Of a DNA stretch of 64,000 nucleotides, positions 1-11,581 are shown in pieces. A program made the translations under genes and the position numbers. The notes beneath the pieces are model-generated. The model did not search any database, was not told the origin of the DNA, and worked only from the letters and a program-made list of their open reading frames with translations. The DNA comes from Argentina anserina (taxonomy: Eukaryota; Streptophyta; Magnoliopsida; Rosales; Rosaceae). The DNA is taken from assembly GCF_933775445.1 (NCBI RefSeq), contig NC_065875.1, positions 10,987,001 through 11,051,000 of the forward strand, read 5' to 3'. Position 1 is the stretch's first letter. Every line of letters starts with the position of its first letter.

Positions 1-2
1 CT

Positions 3-1034
3 CAATCCAAGAGCCCAAAAATCACGCCGTACACAAGCGAAGGCGATCCATTCCGGCACATTGATAACTTCAAAAAAGTCACTGCCAGTAGAGAATTCGA
101 CGACGCCACCTTGTGCCACCTATTCAGCGAAACACTAGATGGGGATGCCATGAATTGGTTCTTCGAACAACCGGCGAACTCTATGGATTCCTTCACGCAG
201 TTGACCATAGCATTTCTTAATCGGTTTATCCTCATGGCCGGAGCCGCCCACACAACTGATGGCCTATTTCAAGTAAAACAAGAGAACATGGAAACATTGG
301 GCACCTTCGTCATGCGATGGCAGACAGCAGCATCCAAATGTTGGAACCTGAACAAAACGCTCGCCTTGACCGCTTTTAAGGAGGGACTACGGTCAGAAAA
401 CTTCTTGTTCCACATCAATGTGGACCCTCGAATGCGCAGTGCCACATATGATGACATCATGACTGAAGCAGTACGATACGCTCAGGCAGAATACGTCACA
501 TACGGAGAGAAGCGGACCCCAGTACCATCAGACAAAACCACTGTGCCGCAGACATCTACACACACGACTACCCTCCAGCGCGAGCTCTTCCCTAACACAG
601 AAGACCATAGCAAAGGCAGGAAAAGAGAGTGGCATCAAGCCAATCACCGTGATGCGCGCAACAACGATCGGCATAGAGGCCGGGACAAGAACAGGAGACT
701 TGACCATAAACGTCGCGACAACAGAGAACCTCGCCAAGTTAACGCAATGGAACGCCGTAGTGAACACACACCGCCTAGGGAAGAGACCCTGGAAGACTTT
801 TTCCACAAACATCAGGGCACGCTGAGGAAACCAGCAAGACCACTACGCCCCCAAACCGAAGCAGAAACTGGTAAGTGGTGCAGGTTTCACGAAAATGGAA
901 GCCATAACACGAATGATTGCCGCACCCTCCGCATACTAAGAGCCAATGGCGACACGGGGTTCGCCTGGCGCAGCAAAGGGTACAGCAGAAGGTGGTCGCC
1001 GCAGTCGAGAACCTGCGCCGCATCAACGTCATAG
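3..1034 (+). pseudogene. Gag of the Tat element (N-terminus missing)
   Basis: This frame is open from the left edge of the window. It encodes the retrotransposon gag domain (helical capsid-like region with the typical AMNWF and FLNRF stretches in the first 75 residues), then a long Arg/Lys/Glu-rich tail and one zinc knuckle of the C-x-F-H-x4-H-x4-C kind near base 870-920. Gag packages the element RNA in cytoplasmic particles. The protease frame is offset from this one and takes over around 930-1030, so a frame change lies there; it could be decay or a programmed shift. The true start is not in the window. Confidence 0.85.
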
Positions 1035-1585
1035 AGGGAGGAGCCCCGAAGACCAACATATCTAACCGAGCAAAAAAGCGCTTTGACCGCAACAATCACC
1101 CAAGGCAGGTGTACGCCATCACAGGAGGAAACGCTAAGCGACATAAGGAGGGATGGAAACCGATCACCTTCACTGAGGAAGAGGAAATTGGCATCTCCTT
1201 ACCCAATGACGACGCTTTCCTCATATACGCAATCTTGGGCGGACAGTGGGATGTAGGGAAGATGATGATCGACGCGGGATCCACAGTCAACGTCCTATTC
1301 AAGGGTTGCTACGAAAAAATGGAGCGTAGCGGCAAGAAGTTGGTACAAGACCACGAACCGCTAATCAGCTTCTCTGGTGACATAACCCAACCCCTAGGCT
1401 CGGATTATATGACAGTACGCATTGGGACCGCACCACGCACAGTTTGCGTCGAAGCTGAGTTCATCATAGTCGATGCCTACAGCTCCTACAACGGGATCAT
1501 CGGCCGACGTACACTTAACCGGATGCGAACTTTCATCGCCGGACACATGATGCTCATAAAATTCCCAACTCCGCACGGAACATGA
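1010..1585 (+). pseudogene. Aspartic protease region
   Basis: The translated frame has the retroviral-type protease signature at about 1267-1300 (IDAGSTVNVLF) and the second-half motif around IIGRRTL near 1494-1510. Family members usually have D-S/T-G at the active site. Here it is D-A-G, a change that would likely weaken catalysis. The frame stops at 1583-1585 and the RT frame continues after a shift. The part between about 930 and 1260 is a linker rich in charged residues. Confidence 0.75.
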
Positions 1586-1606
1586 CAGGTCCGGGGTTCA
1601 CAATCC

Positions 1607-3190
1607 ATGGCAAAAGATTGCCAAACACGCGCAATTCGACAGACGCGCAACCGACACAAAATCCTGGCAGTACATGCCACAGTACACTTGACCGACAAGG
1701 TCGTCGACGCACGAGATGGCGAAACGTCAAAGGGAAAGAGAAAGCAGAAGGCTACGCCATACGAGGCCAAAACTCCGGCAAACCCTGAATCCTCATTGAA
1801 AAGCATTACGCCATTCCCAAACCATCCGGAGCGCAAGATCAAAGTCGGCGCAACTCTCAGTCCCACTATTGAGAGAGATTTAACAAGTTTCTTGGGCGAC
1901 AACATGGAAGTCTTTGCATGGTCCTATGAGGACATGCCCGGCATCTCGCCCGACATCATCATGCATGAATTGCACATCAAACCTTCCGCACACCCAATTA
2001 AACAAAAGCGCCGAAGCATTGACGACGAAAAGAGCACGGCAATACGCCAGAAAGTTGACAAATTGAAGGGCATGAAGTTCGTCCGGGAAGTACAGTACCC
2101 TGAGTGGATCTCAAACTGTGTTATGGTCCGTAAAGCCAACGGTAAATGGCGAATGTGTGTGGATTACAAGAACGTAAACAAAGCATGCCCAAAACACAGT
2201 TTTCCCCTACCCAGAATTGACCAGCTTATTGACGCAACGGCAGGTCACGAGTTGCTAAGCATAATGGACGCCTACTCCGGGTACAATTAGATACGCATGA
2301 ACCCGGCGGATCAAGAAGCTATGACCTTTGTCACTGATAGAGGCCTACACTGTTATAACGTAATGGCCTTCGGATTAAAAAATGCGGGCGCTACGTATGT
2401 GCGTTGCGTCACACAAATGTTTGACCAACACATCGGTCGGGAAATCGAGGTGTACGTCGATGACATGCTGGCCAAAAGCACAAAGGCCGAAGACCATGTA
2501 ACCAACCTCCGAACCATCTTCAATGTGCTCAAAAAATACAAGATGCGATTAAACCCGGAGAAATGTTTTTTCGGCGTAACAACAAGTAAGTTCCTGGGCT
2601 ACATCGTCAGTCAACGCGGTATAGAAGCAAATCCCGAAAAGGTACAAGCCATCCTGGATATGGCGCAGCCAGTGCTCAAGAAAGATGTAGAAGCCCTCCA
2701 AGGCAGACTCGTGGCATTATCTCGATTCATATCAAGACAGACAGACAAGTGTGAGCCGTTCTTCAAATTGTTAAGGCGCTCCAAGAGTAAACTGATCGAA
2801 TAGACACCGGACTGCCAAGAGGCCTTTCAAGGATTAAAAGACTACCTCGCCGCAGTACCATTACTGTCAACCCCACAGCCGGGTGAACCCCTGTACCTTT
2901 ACCTCGCAGTATCCGCAACCGCGGTCAGCAGTGCCTTAGTTCGCCGTGATGGAACTAAAGAATTGCCAGTTTTTTACGCAGGACGGGCCATGAACGGCCT
3001 AGAGACAAGATATCCAACACTGGAGCAATTAGCCCTCGCGCTCATCGTAGCTGCCAGACGACTACGCCACTATTTCCAAGCTCATATCATCCACATACTC
3101 ACAAATCAGCCTCTCAAACAAGTACTACAGAATCCAGAACACTCCGGGCGACTCAGCAAATGGGCTATCGAGCTGACAGATTCGACATCG
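1607..3190 (+). pseudogene. Reverse transcriptase and first RNase H
   Basis: The RT is recognisable from the fingers (NGKWRMCVDYKNVNKACPK, about 2130-2190) through MDAYSGYN to the catalytic YVDDML box (about 2452-2470), then connection and the first RNase H (YLYLAVSATAVSSALV... TNQPL, 2890-3110). One reading frame holds throughout, but TAG stops interrupt it at 2288-2290 (just after the SGYN motif) and at 2801-2803. A frameshift near 3180 ends it. These stops fall at conserved positions, so they are decay and not gene ends. Confidence 0.85.
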
Positions 3191-3700
3191 AATACAGGCC
3201 ACGAACCACCGTAAAAGGACAAGCCGTAGCCGATTTTATAGCAGAAATGATCCCTCGAGATACGGCGGAAGTGGAACCAGATAATGTCATCAACTCCATC
3301 AAGATTTCGCCATGAAACTTGCACGTAGATGGCTCCAACTGCGCCAAATCTAGCGGAGCGGGGATCATCTTAAACGGACCGGGGGGACTCGAACTCGAGT
3401 ATGCTCTAAAATTCAACTTCCGCCTCCAACAATGTAGCGGAGTACGAAGCACTGATTACAGGACTACAATTGGCCCTCAGCACGGGTGCCACCAGCATCA
3501 ATGTGTTCAGCGATTCTCAGCTCGTAGTCAATCAAATCACCGGGTCCTTCACTGCCAAGGATGAGCAATTAGCAGCCTACCTGGCGTATGCCACAACGTT
3601 GTTAAAGCGATTCGAATTCTACCACATCAATCAAATACCGAGGGCCAATAACGCAAGAGCGGACTCCTTAGCAAGACTCGCCACGGCGCAACCACACCAA
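3181..3700 (+). pseudogene. Second (archaeal-type) RNase H
   Basis: After the first RNase H a second RNase H fold follows: LHVDGS with its catalytic Asp at about 3319-3336, then a frame change near 3425, then the [11 protein letters not shown] motif (about 3510-3545) and [13 protein letters not shown] near 3648-3680. A dual RNase H is a hallmark of the Tat lineage. A TGA at 3313-3315 and at least one frameshift break it. Confidence 0.75.
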
Positions 3701-5055
3701 TGCCACAAGGATACCAGGGTCAAAATTCTCCACCATCCCTCCATTTACCAGACCTTGCAACAGATATGCCAGATAGAGCGCGACCAAGCCTCGTGGATGG
3801 ATGAGATAATAGCATTCAAGCGTAACGGCAAGCTACCCGAAGACGAGACCATAGGAAAACAACTAAGGAGACGGGCGGTAAGATATTACCTGCGGAACAA
3901 CACACTCTATCGCCAAGGTCTGCTGAACGCCGACCTTAGATGCGTTACAACCAAAGAAGGGAAGCAGATCTTGAATGAAATCTACAGCGGTGATTGTGGC
4001 AACCATTACAGCAACCGCGCATTGGCTGCAAAGACACTCCGCACAGGATATTATTGGCCCACACTAGCCTCCGATGCACAGGAGCTCGCCAGATCCTGCC
4101 ACAAATGCCAAATCCATGGACCCATACCACGCCAACCCTCATAACCGCTATGCCAAATCCGTGGATCAACTGCCTTTGGGGAATGGATTTGATTGGCCCA
4201 CTACCCATCGGAAAATGCCAATTCAAGTGGGTCATTGTGTGCATCGATTATCATTCCAAATGGATTGAGGCTGCGCCCCTAATGGCCATCACAACCGAGA
4301 AGGTTTAAAACTTCCTGCAACGCAACATCTTCTACCGCCACGGTACGCCGGAGTCTATCATCACAGATAACGGCACGCAATTCAATAACGAGCACCTCAT
4401 CACATAGTGCAAGGCAAGAGGAACTAAGCTCAAATTCGCATCCGTAGCACATCCAAAAACCAACGGGCAAGTAGAAGCCGCTAATAAGCTGATCAAAGGC
4501 CTTCTTCGAAAAAAGCTGGATGAAGCCAAAGGACTTTGGCCCGAAAAACTCGACGAAGTGCTATGGGCAATCCGTACCACACGAACAGAAGCTACGGGCA
4601 AAACTCATTTTTGCTTAATATACGGCACGGAAGCAGTCCTGCCCATCGAAGTAATTCAGCCAACACAACGGGTTTCGCTGTTTGACCACGATACCAATTC
4701 GGACAATATGCAACTTGATAAAGATCTCTTGGAAGAGAAACGCATCACAGCACATCGCCATGACGTCCAGAACAAACAGCGCGTGGCACGCTTTTATAAC
4801 TCGAGAGTCAAGAGCAAGACACTACAGCTAGGCGACTGGGTCCTAAAGAAGATCCAAACAAAGGTCACTGGACTACGCCCGAGATGGGACGGACCGTACA
4901 AAGTCATCCAAATCATAGCACCAAACACGTACTGCCTAGAAGACAAGTACGGAGAGAGATTAGCCCATCCTTGGAACATGGAACAACTCAAAGGGTCCGC
5001 GCGTAGCGCACGCCAAGGACTCGACTGTTTGAGTACTTTTGGCACACTGCTATAG
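3700..5055 (+). pseudogene. Integrase
   Basis: The N-terminal zinc-binding HHCC region lies near 3990-4115 and ends in CHKCQ. The catalytic core begins at MDLIGPLP (about 4181), with the second Asp in IITDNGTQF (about 4354-4380) and the Glu in NGQVEAANK (about 4465-4490). The C-terminal part keeps the LGDWVLKK and GPYKV motifs. Two frame changes fall between about 4070 and 4180, and in-frame stops occur at 4306-4308 and 4405-4407. Integrase would insert the element cDNA; this copy cannot make a whole protein. The last stop is at 5053-5055. Confidence 0.85.
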
Positions 5056-5473
5056 CTATCTTTGTACAAAACGGCTACGGCCAGGCTATCAATGAAATGA
5101 GGAATTTTTCAAACCATTGATCCTTACTACGCTAGCGTACTATGGCAATTAAATTCCTTCGACAGACAATTTCATTGTGCGCACAACAAAGATAGAATTA
5201 AGCATACAGCCAAAAGTACAAGACAACAACCACAATATTGCTACGGCAATAATATGAAAAAAACACTTGGGTCAAAAGAACTTCTATTCATCAAAAGATA
5301 GCAAGTTCGGCACAAAGGCCGTTACAGAAAATGCAAAAAAAAAAAAATTACAGAAACATAAAGACTACGGGGACAGGAGACGGATTACAATGATCTTATC
5401 ACCCTATCCTACTCCTCCCTCGCAGCTTGGTACGCCAGCGTTGCTCAGACCGCATAGCCGATACTCGCAGCTT
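5056..5473. other. Spacer between integrase and the converging antisense ORF
   Basis: There is no coding signal here. A run of A residues lies at about 5334-5347. The region is the 3' side of both the sense pol frame and the antisense gene, so both transcripts would end or overlap here. Confidence 0.6.
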
Positions 5474-8119
5474 CTAACCCCGCCGCTTCCCCCGATTCGC
5501 CTTACGGCGGTTGTGCATCCTGATGCTCTGAGAAGGAGGAGTAGGAGAAGGAGTCTCCGGATTAGAATCAGACCTGTCATTATCACAAGAAAAACCAGAA
5601 GAAGAAGAGTCAGAAATTTTCTTACCATCTACGGCCTCCGCAGCAGGAGCAGGCTGCGTAAAGGGCGGAGTCACCTCATATGGCATCGGCAGCGGTTCCA
5701 AGCCCTTCTCCGTCAGCCGGACCTCGTAGTCCGCGGGATCCAGCATCTCCAGCTCCTGGAACTGTGCTATCATGTCACCCACGGCCGTGACATAGTACCC
5801 TTCCAAGTACTTGGTCATCTCCGTGGATGATTTGAAGGCAGCCACGGCGCTAGATGCAGCCTCCTCTGCTACGCGAGCTTTCTCAGCCTCCGCCTCCTCG
5901 CTCATCCGTCTAACGAGCTCCTCAGCATCCGCAAGGGCAGACTGTGCCGCATCCCTCTCCGCTGCCATCTCTCGGGCAAGTGACTCCGCCACCTCCCGAC
6001 GGGCAACCTCCTACCGAAGGTCCTCCTAGAGGTTCGCCGCATTTTTCAACTTGGCCCTAGCATTGACCAAGTCGTTCTCCAGCAGCAACACCCTTGTCGC
6101 GTAGGTGCCGTCCCATTCAACCACTTCGGCGAGATGGCGCTGCGCCTCCAGGGCATCCCGCTCCGCATCTAGCAGGTTAAAAACCATCTTTGCCGCCCTC
6201 GTGGTAGCTAGACCGAGCAGACTCCGCAGTTCCAGACCAGACCCTTCAGGTCGCCTCAAGCCCCCGAGCCCGGCGCACTCGCTAAGTAACACCAGCTTCT
6301 CCAGTTCCGGAGCTCCTAGATGGCTCAAAGGACTACGGTCCAAGGCGGACAGATCCTCGAAAACCCGAGACTCCGTGAAGGTGAGGGGCGCCAGTTGCGT
6401 AGTCCTCTGTCTTTTAGGAGGTGGAGCCTCCACTGTCGCATCCTCCATATCTTCGGGAGCAACAGAGGATTTCGCTGTTTTCGAAGACGCGCCCGCCTTC
6501 TGCAGCTTCTTCTTCCTGCCAGTCTCAAGAGACACCGACGGATCAGCCAGATGCGGATCGGTATCGATACGGCCCACTCCTTCCGCATCGCTGCGGCGCG
6601 GCAACCCCTGCTCGTTTGGCAGGCTCGCGTGCGGGGGAATTGGCAGATCCACGACTGCGGAAGAATCCTCGACCCGCTGCGCTGAGGCATTCACCTTCTT
6701 CGTCGAGGCCGCCACCTTCTTAGAGATGACGCATCGCAACATCGTGATCGCTAGCCCTTCAGTATCTGGCGTAACGTCGGGATCTTCCTGCTGCAGAAAC
6801 CGGGCGTAACAGATGCGCTCTGATTTCTCGAAATTCCTGTTCACCGAGAGCGTCGTAGCTGCACATATAACATCAGATTAGTACGCCATAAACAAAGTAA
6901 AGATTGAAGAACATAGCACTTCTACTTACGATGGCGACGGAGTAATCCTTGCTGGAACAGGAGGTACGAGTTCGTCAATACCTTTAAATCGTGAACTAAG
7001 TCCTCACCTTGGCACCTCCAAAGATAAGTCACACGATTTACTCGGTCAACCTCTCGCTCGGACAAAACCAATCTCCTTCCAGCTACACACAAAAAAAAAA
7101 AAAAAAAAAAGAAGGTAGCGTCAGCAAACAGTCATTCCGTAGTAACAAAATTTAGGAAAGCATCGAAACCTACAATTAATGGCCTGAAACCGCGAGGGAA
7201 TACGCTTCCCTGGGATATACTCTACCCCGTTAATGCGCCCATACTCCCACCCCTCCTCCACCACGAAGCTGTTTTTTCTCCAGTTCACCTCCGAGGTGGG
7301 CCAGTTCTCTAAAACCTGGTACTCACTGCGCTCATCCCGCCTCACAAACCGCGCGGTCCCTCCATTACCATTGCGCTGGTTATAGTCCACCTTTAAGAAA
7401 TGGAGTACCTCCGCCGCAGTAGGAGCCGAACACCCCGAAAGGTGGAATAGTGAGCAGAGACCGAGAAGGACCCGCCACATGTTATAGCTCACTTGGCCAA
7501 AAGCCAAGCCGAACTCTGCCACAAGACACTGCAGGCGGGGGTCTAACGGCAACTCCACCCCAAGTCGTAGTACGGAGGGACTTACTAGCGCATGCCCATT
7601 CGACAACATTGAACCAAATTCATCACGCCGAATCGCACGGGCGACGATGGTAGCAAGTAACTTAAATTCCTCCACATAGCCATGCACTGCGGCGGAGTCG
7701 GCTCCATGTGGTTCTTCCACCTCCGACCTCTGCACACCGCCATCTAACCAACGCCTTACAGGCGCTGGGCTCAGCGTTGGGCCTGAGGTGCTAGTCCCCG
7801 AAGCACTTATAATACGGTCAGATACGCCTTCACCTTCTCCAATCTCTTCACGTTGCGACTCCATGGCGCTGGACGACTCACTCGTGTCCCAGTTCGCTAG
7901 TACTCTCGCAAAGACAGTTGCACGATCTTCGCGATGCAAGTCGTTTCCACCACTACGCCGCACCAAGTCCAAGTAGTTGGCCTCCAATTCACTTGTCCAC
8001 GACCAAGAGGATGACAATGCGGACCAACTTCCTTCTGCAGACGCGAAATCGCTATCAGTTAGTATAATTATCCTAGACATTACGCCGCAGCAAGCAACAC
8101 CGAAGTCAAAGGCGAACAT
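5474..8119 (-). pseudogene. Spliced antisense ORF of the Tat element
   Basis: Three minus-strand segments join in frame across consensus splice sites. Exon 1 is 8119-7174 (donor GTAGGT). Exon 2 is 7082-6930, after a 20-nt T run and TGTGTAG; its donor is GTAAGT. Exon 3 is 6858-5474, after TGTGCAG. The summed length is 2484 nt, exactly 828 codons. Exon 1 encodes a globular region (LAFGQVSYNMWRVLLG and neighbours) of the kind often annotated as a putative plant transposon protein. Exon 3 encodes an acidic, Ala/Glu-rich coiled coil and a basic tail. Two in-frame TAG codons (6026-6028 and 6011-6013) break the coiled coil, so this copy would be truncated. A second ATG 13 codons in may be the real start. 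Antisense extra ORFs are known in Tat elements; their function is not. Confidence 0.75.
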
Positions 8120-8181
8120 CCTAAAACAAGAAGTCAGAAAGTCAGTCAGATCTATCCTACGAACCTCACAAGAACGAGTTT

Positions 8182-8217
8182 GAAGAACATGAAGAACACG
8201 AAGAACATGAAGAACAC
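8182..8217. repeat. GAAGAACAT/C short tandem repeat
   Basis: Four copies of a 9-bp unit, GAAGAACAY with minor changes, lie in the putative 5' leader of the antisense ORF. Confidence 0.7.
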
Positions 8218-8579
8218 CAAACCCAGTTTACGGTGAAAACCCATCCGCACCGCCCATACAAACACCCCATTTTGCCGGAAAACACCCATCCAAAGATCAA
8301 ATAGACCCAAAACCCACAAATCTGCCGGAAAAACCCAAAACCCAAAACCACCGATTTACCCTACAAACACAAATCTACCAACAAACAACAAGCCACAAAC
8401 CGAATAAAGAAGGATTCGATCAGAAAACATACCTCAAAAAGCCGATTCACACAAAAATCCCGATGAGTTCACGTTTGGAAGAAAAGGGAGCAGACGAGAG
8501 CAAAAGAGAGGGAATGGGAGAATTCAGATTTCGAAAACTTGAATCTGTCGATAGTGACAGCCATTCTGTCCCTTTCACT

Positions 8580-8587
8580 CTTTTATA
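8580..8587 (-). promoter_or_regulatory. Putative TATA box of the antisense ORF, with upstream G-boxes
   Basis: On the minus strand TATAAAAG lies about 460 nt before the first ATG of the antisense ORF. Farther upstream on that strand are two CACGTG G-boxes (8708-8713 and 8837-8842) and then the GACGTC-bearing 66-bp array. The layout looks like a promoter of its own, separate from the LTR. This is inferred from motifs alone. Confidence 0.5.
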
Positions 8588-8879
8588 GTAAACTCCATCT
8601 CACATCCAGCCCGTTGATTCCTCAAAAGTAATCCTTAACCGTCAGATTCAGAAAACCGTTACTCGCATCCTAGTCGTCGACCCAAGAGACGTCGCTCCAG
8701 ATCTCGTCACGTGGCTTGAGTTACCGAGGCAACGTTTCGGTTACACGCCTTAATTACATGCAATAACTGTCTTCTCGGATAAAGTCACCCCACGAATTTG
8801 AAACGTTCGCGAAACATCCGCCCAATGCATGTACGACACGTGCTGTCCACAGCGCGAATGGCGCTGTCATCAGTCTGCA

Positions 8880-9470
8880 AACACTACGCTCAAAGATAGC
8901 GATATGACGTCCTACGCGTAAGAACTCAGTACGCTATGACGGACTCACTATGCTAAAAGATAGCGATATAAGACGTCCTACGCGTAAGAACTCACTACGC
9001 TATGACGGACGCACTACACTCAAAGATAGCGATATAAGACGTCCTACGCGTAAGAACTCACTACGCTATGACGGACCCACTACGCTCAAAGATAGCGATA
9101 TAAGACGTCCTACGCGTAAGAACTCACTACGCTATGACCGACGCACTACGCTCAAAGATAGCGATAAAAGACGTCCTAAGCGTAAGAACTCACTACGCTA
9201 TGACGGACGCACTACGCTCAAAGATAGCGATAAAAGACGTCCTAAGCGTAAGAACTCACTACGCTATGACGGACGCACTACGCTTAAAGATAGCGATAAA
9301 AGACGTCCTACGCGTAAGAACTTACTATGCTATGACGGACGCACTACGCTAAAAGATAGCGATAAGACGTCCTACGCGTAAGAACTTACTACGCTATGAC
9401 GGACGCACTACGCTTAAAGATAGCGATAAGACGTCCTAAGCGTAAGAACTCACTACGTTATGGCGGACGC
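8880..9470. repeat. 66-bp tandem array in the Tat element
   Basis: There are about nine copies. The palindrome GACGTC marks each unit at 8906, 8972, 9038, 9104, 9170, 9236, 9302, 9366 and 9430, which gives a 66-bp period and then two 64-bp units. Each unit also carries TACGCGTA or TAAGCGTA. Because 66 is a multiple of three, a frame reads through several units as a 22-residue repeat; I treat that as a by-product. Tandem arrays at this place are typical of Tat elements. Confidence 0.95.
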
Positions 9471-9630
9471 ACCACATACAGGGAGCAATCAAACGTACTA
9501 CACAATAAAAACTCGGCATTCCTTAACCGGGGAGTGGGGGGACTACGAGAGGGTCCGCAAGACCCATTGCTGATTATGGCAAAACGCTCAAATATTAACT
9601 CCCCAGTCAAGAAATCACCTCCCTAGACTG

Positions 9631-9646
9631 GGAACTTGGGGGGACA
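9631..9646 (+). other. Polypurine tract
   Basis: A purine-rich stretch containing GGGGGG abuts the first TG of the 3' LTR. It is the expected primer site for plus-strand DNA synthesis. Confidence 0.7.
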
Positions 9647-10121
9647 TGTTGGCATAGGCTTATGCCCGCCATAATCAGCACAACTATCACCGCATTAAGG
9701 CTAGTGTATAGCACAATCTTACAATACTAATAGCAAGTCAGCCGCACTAGCTACGCAATGGGCCTCCCCGCGGCCCAAACTGACTACGAACGCGCCCTCA
9801 CGCGCATCTCAAAGAAGGCTCCAGAGAGCACCTTAATCGGACGTCGTCCCACATCGAATGATAGGTAAACGATCTACTTCAACTCAACAATAAAAGGTCA
9901 AACTCTTGACCTTATAAAGGTAAGTACACTGAACTCCCTACTGTAACTTTGCATAACTTACCATCGCCCTAACTTAAGCGTCGGAGAGTCGAAGACCACG
10001 CCGCCGTGGTCTCTACTTTGACGACGTGTGTTACCTGTGACAGGAAAGAGACGAGGAATACGGCGTACCATATCCACGAGGAGCACGGCGTACTAAATCA
10101 AGTGTAGTCACAGCATCAACA
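9647..10121 (+). repeat. 3' LTR of the Tat element
   Basis: The 475-bp LTR begins TGTTG and ends CAACA, a perfect 5-bp inverted end. It follows the polypurine tract directly. A TATA box lies at 9913-9918 (TATAAA), 270 bp in. The sequence on the other side belongs to a different LTR family, which fixes the boundary. Confidence 0.85.
9913..9918 (+). promoter_or_regulatory. LTR TATA box
   Basis: TATAAA in the sequence CTTATAAAGG, in the U3 part of the LTR, would start the genomic RNA about 30 nt downstream. Confidence 0.55.
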
Positions 10122-11581
10122 GTTCTTTCCGGGGAATTGAAGGGAACTCTAAACTTTTAGTGTTAAAAAATAATTGGGGATTTGAGATTAATTATTAACT
10201 ACTAAAATAAAACCTAAATTACTATTTACATGATCGACTTCTCTTTAACAAACTTAAACCAAATTTATCATTACACCACATAATTACAAGTTCGAACCTA
10301 TCATGCATTCTAATTCGACCAATTACATACTTTTTAGACACCAATACAATTAGAGCCTTAGGGGATCATCTAATCATGCAAGATTTCAATTAACATTTAA
10401 ATTGACTTAGGGCCTAATCTAAATTTGCATGCAATCAAATTCAATAACACTTAGAGTAGAAATCAAACAAGATTACATTTAAGCACCAAATCTTTGTTCG
10501 AGACATGTTTCATGTGTGGCGTCACCCACCATGGTTTCACATGCAAATTTCCAGAATTTTTACCACTTTACCGAACCTACTTAGGGCATGATTCGATTTG
10601 TGTCAATATGGTTGATGAATCTAGCACTCAAACACAATCTTAGGGATTGCATCCAACCACTAAATTCATATGCACATATCTAAAAATTATCTAAAAGTAT
10701 GAGAAAGATGATTAGAACACAACAATAGAAATACAAACTCATTAATTATAAGAACATAGATTCGACATAGTCTCAAAAAATATCAAATACAATCTGAAAA
10801 TTTTAAAACAAATACAAAACCAATATTTCCACATAAACAACAACTTACAATCTTCATAGACAAATAATTGTAGATTAACACAAATAGACGAAGCCATAGA
10901 GATGAGTTGCGAGAATCACACGTTGTAGGAACCTTGGAGGTGTGTCTTCAATGGTGAAACTCGGTGGAGATGATGATGGTTTTGGGGTGGACGGCTTGGC
11001 TAATTTGTGAGGGAAGTTTATGGTGGTGTTTTGGTAGAGTTTTGGCTCTTGAATGCTAATGAGATGTGATGATATTTGAGAGGTGAAGCCATGTATATAT
11101 AGAGGAAAAATGGAGGGTTTGAAATTGCTTCTTTCTTCCTATAATAATGTCATGCTTTAATCCCTTAAATCATGAAAAGTTTTATTTCCTAAAACATGCC
11201 ATGCTTTAATCCCTAAAACATGTCATGTTTTATTCCCTAAAACATGCCATGTTTTATGCCTTTAATGATCATCTTCTATTTAATTGTTGCATGACTTGGC
11301 TCCATCTTTTTTTCTTTAATTATCTCTTCAATCCAATCTGAAAATAAGAAAATAAAATTTTAAGTAAGAGATAATTAGTTTCAAAACCTAACAAGGATTC
11401 CTAGTCAAACTAGGACTCTAAACCAATTATGCGTTTAACTCATGTAAGCACAAAAATGCATCCAATACCGCTCAAGACTCTTACTACGACTCAATGACTC
11501 AATAGTACAACAATAAGGGCTAAGCAAAGTACAAATTGAGGTAAAAACATGTTAAGAACGTCGCACAAAGTGCTCCTATCA
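10122..11581 (-). mobile_element. LTR (copy A) interrupted by the Tat element
   Basis: On the minus strand this begins TGATAGGAGCAC (from 11581) and matches the solo LTR at 31526-33494 in inverted orientation along most of its length, including the stretch GACGTTCTTAACAT near the start, the exon-like leader around 10900-11070 and the AATTCC(C/T)CGG block near 10130. A TATA box lies at 11094-11101 on the minus strand. Its far end was cut off by insertion of the Tat element at 10122. Confidence 0.75.
11150..11262. repeat. About 22-bp tandem repeat in LTR copy A
   Basis: Units of the form CCTAAAACATGCCATG followed by a T-rich piece recur four to five times with small changes. They lie just upstream of the minus-strand TATA box of this LTR. 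Confidence 0.7.

Larger units (their letters stand above)
1..10121 (+). mobile_element. Tat-lineage Ty3/Gypsy LTR retrotransposon, 5' part outside window
   Basis: The order gag, protease, RT, RNase H, second RNase H, integrase is followed by a long non-pol region with an antisense ORF, a tandem array, a polypurine tract and a 3' LTR. A second RNase H, an extra ORF and a tandem array before the 3' LTR are known traits of the Tat group (Retand/Ogre-like). The 5' LTR, primer site and gag start lie left of base 1. Gag to integrase carries many stops and frameshifts, so this copy is dead for autonomous movement. It sits inside an older LTR (10122-11581); the expected 5-bp target duplicate on this side would be GTTCT (10122-10126), but the partner is outside the window. 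Confidence 0.9.

Noticed and set aside
5267..5830. Plus-strand frame, Arg-rich
   Set aside because: It is the mirror of the antisense coiled-coil exon and has no family resemblance.
6105..6809. Plus-strand 234-residue Ser/Ala-rich frame
   Set aside because: It is the opposite strand of antisense exon 3, which has coiled-coil structure and fits the splice pattern.
8950..9381. 143-residue frame with a 22-residue repeat
   Set aside because: The array period is 66 bp, so any open frame stays open. There is no start context or similarity.
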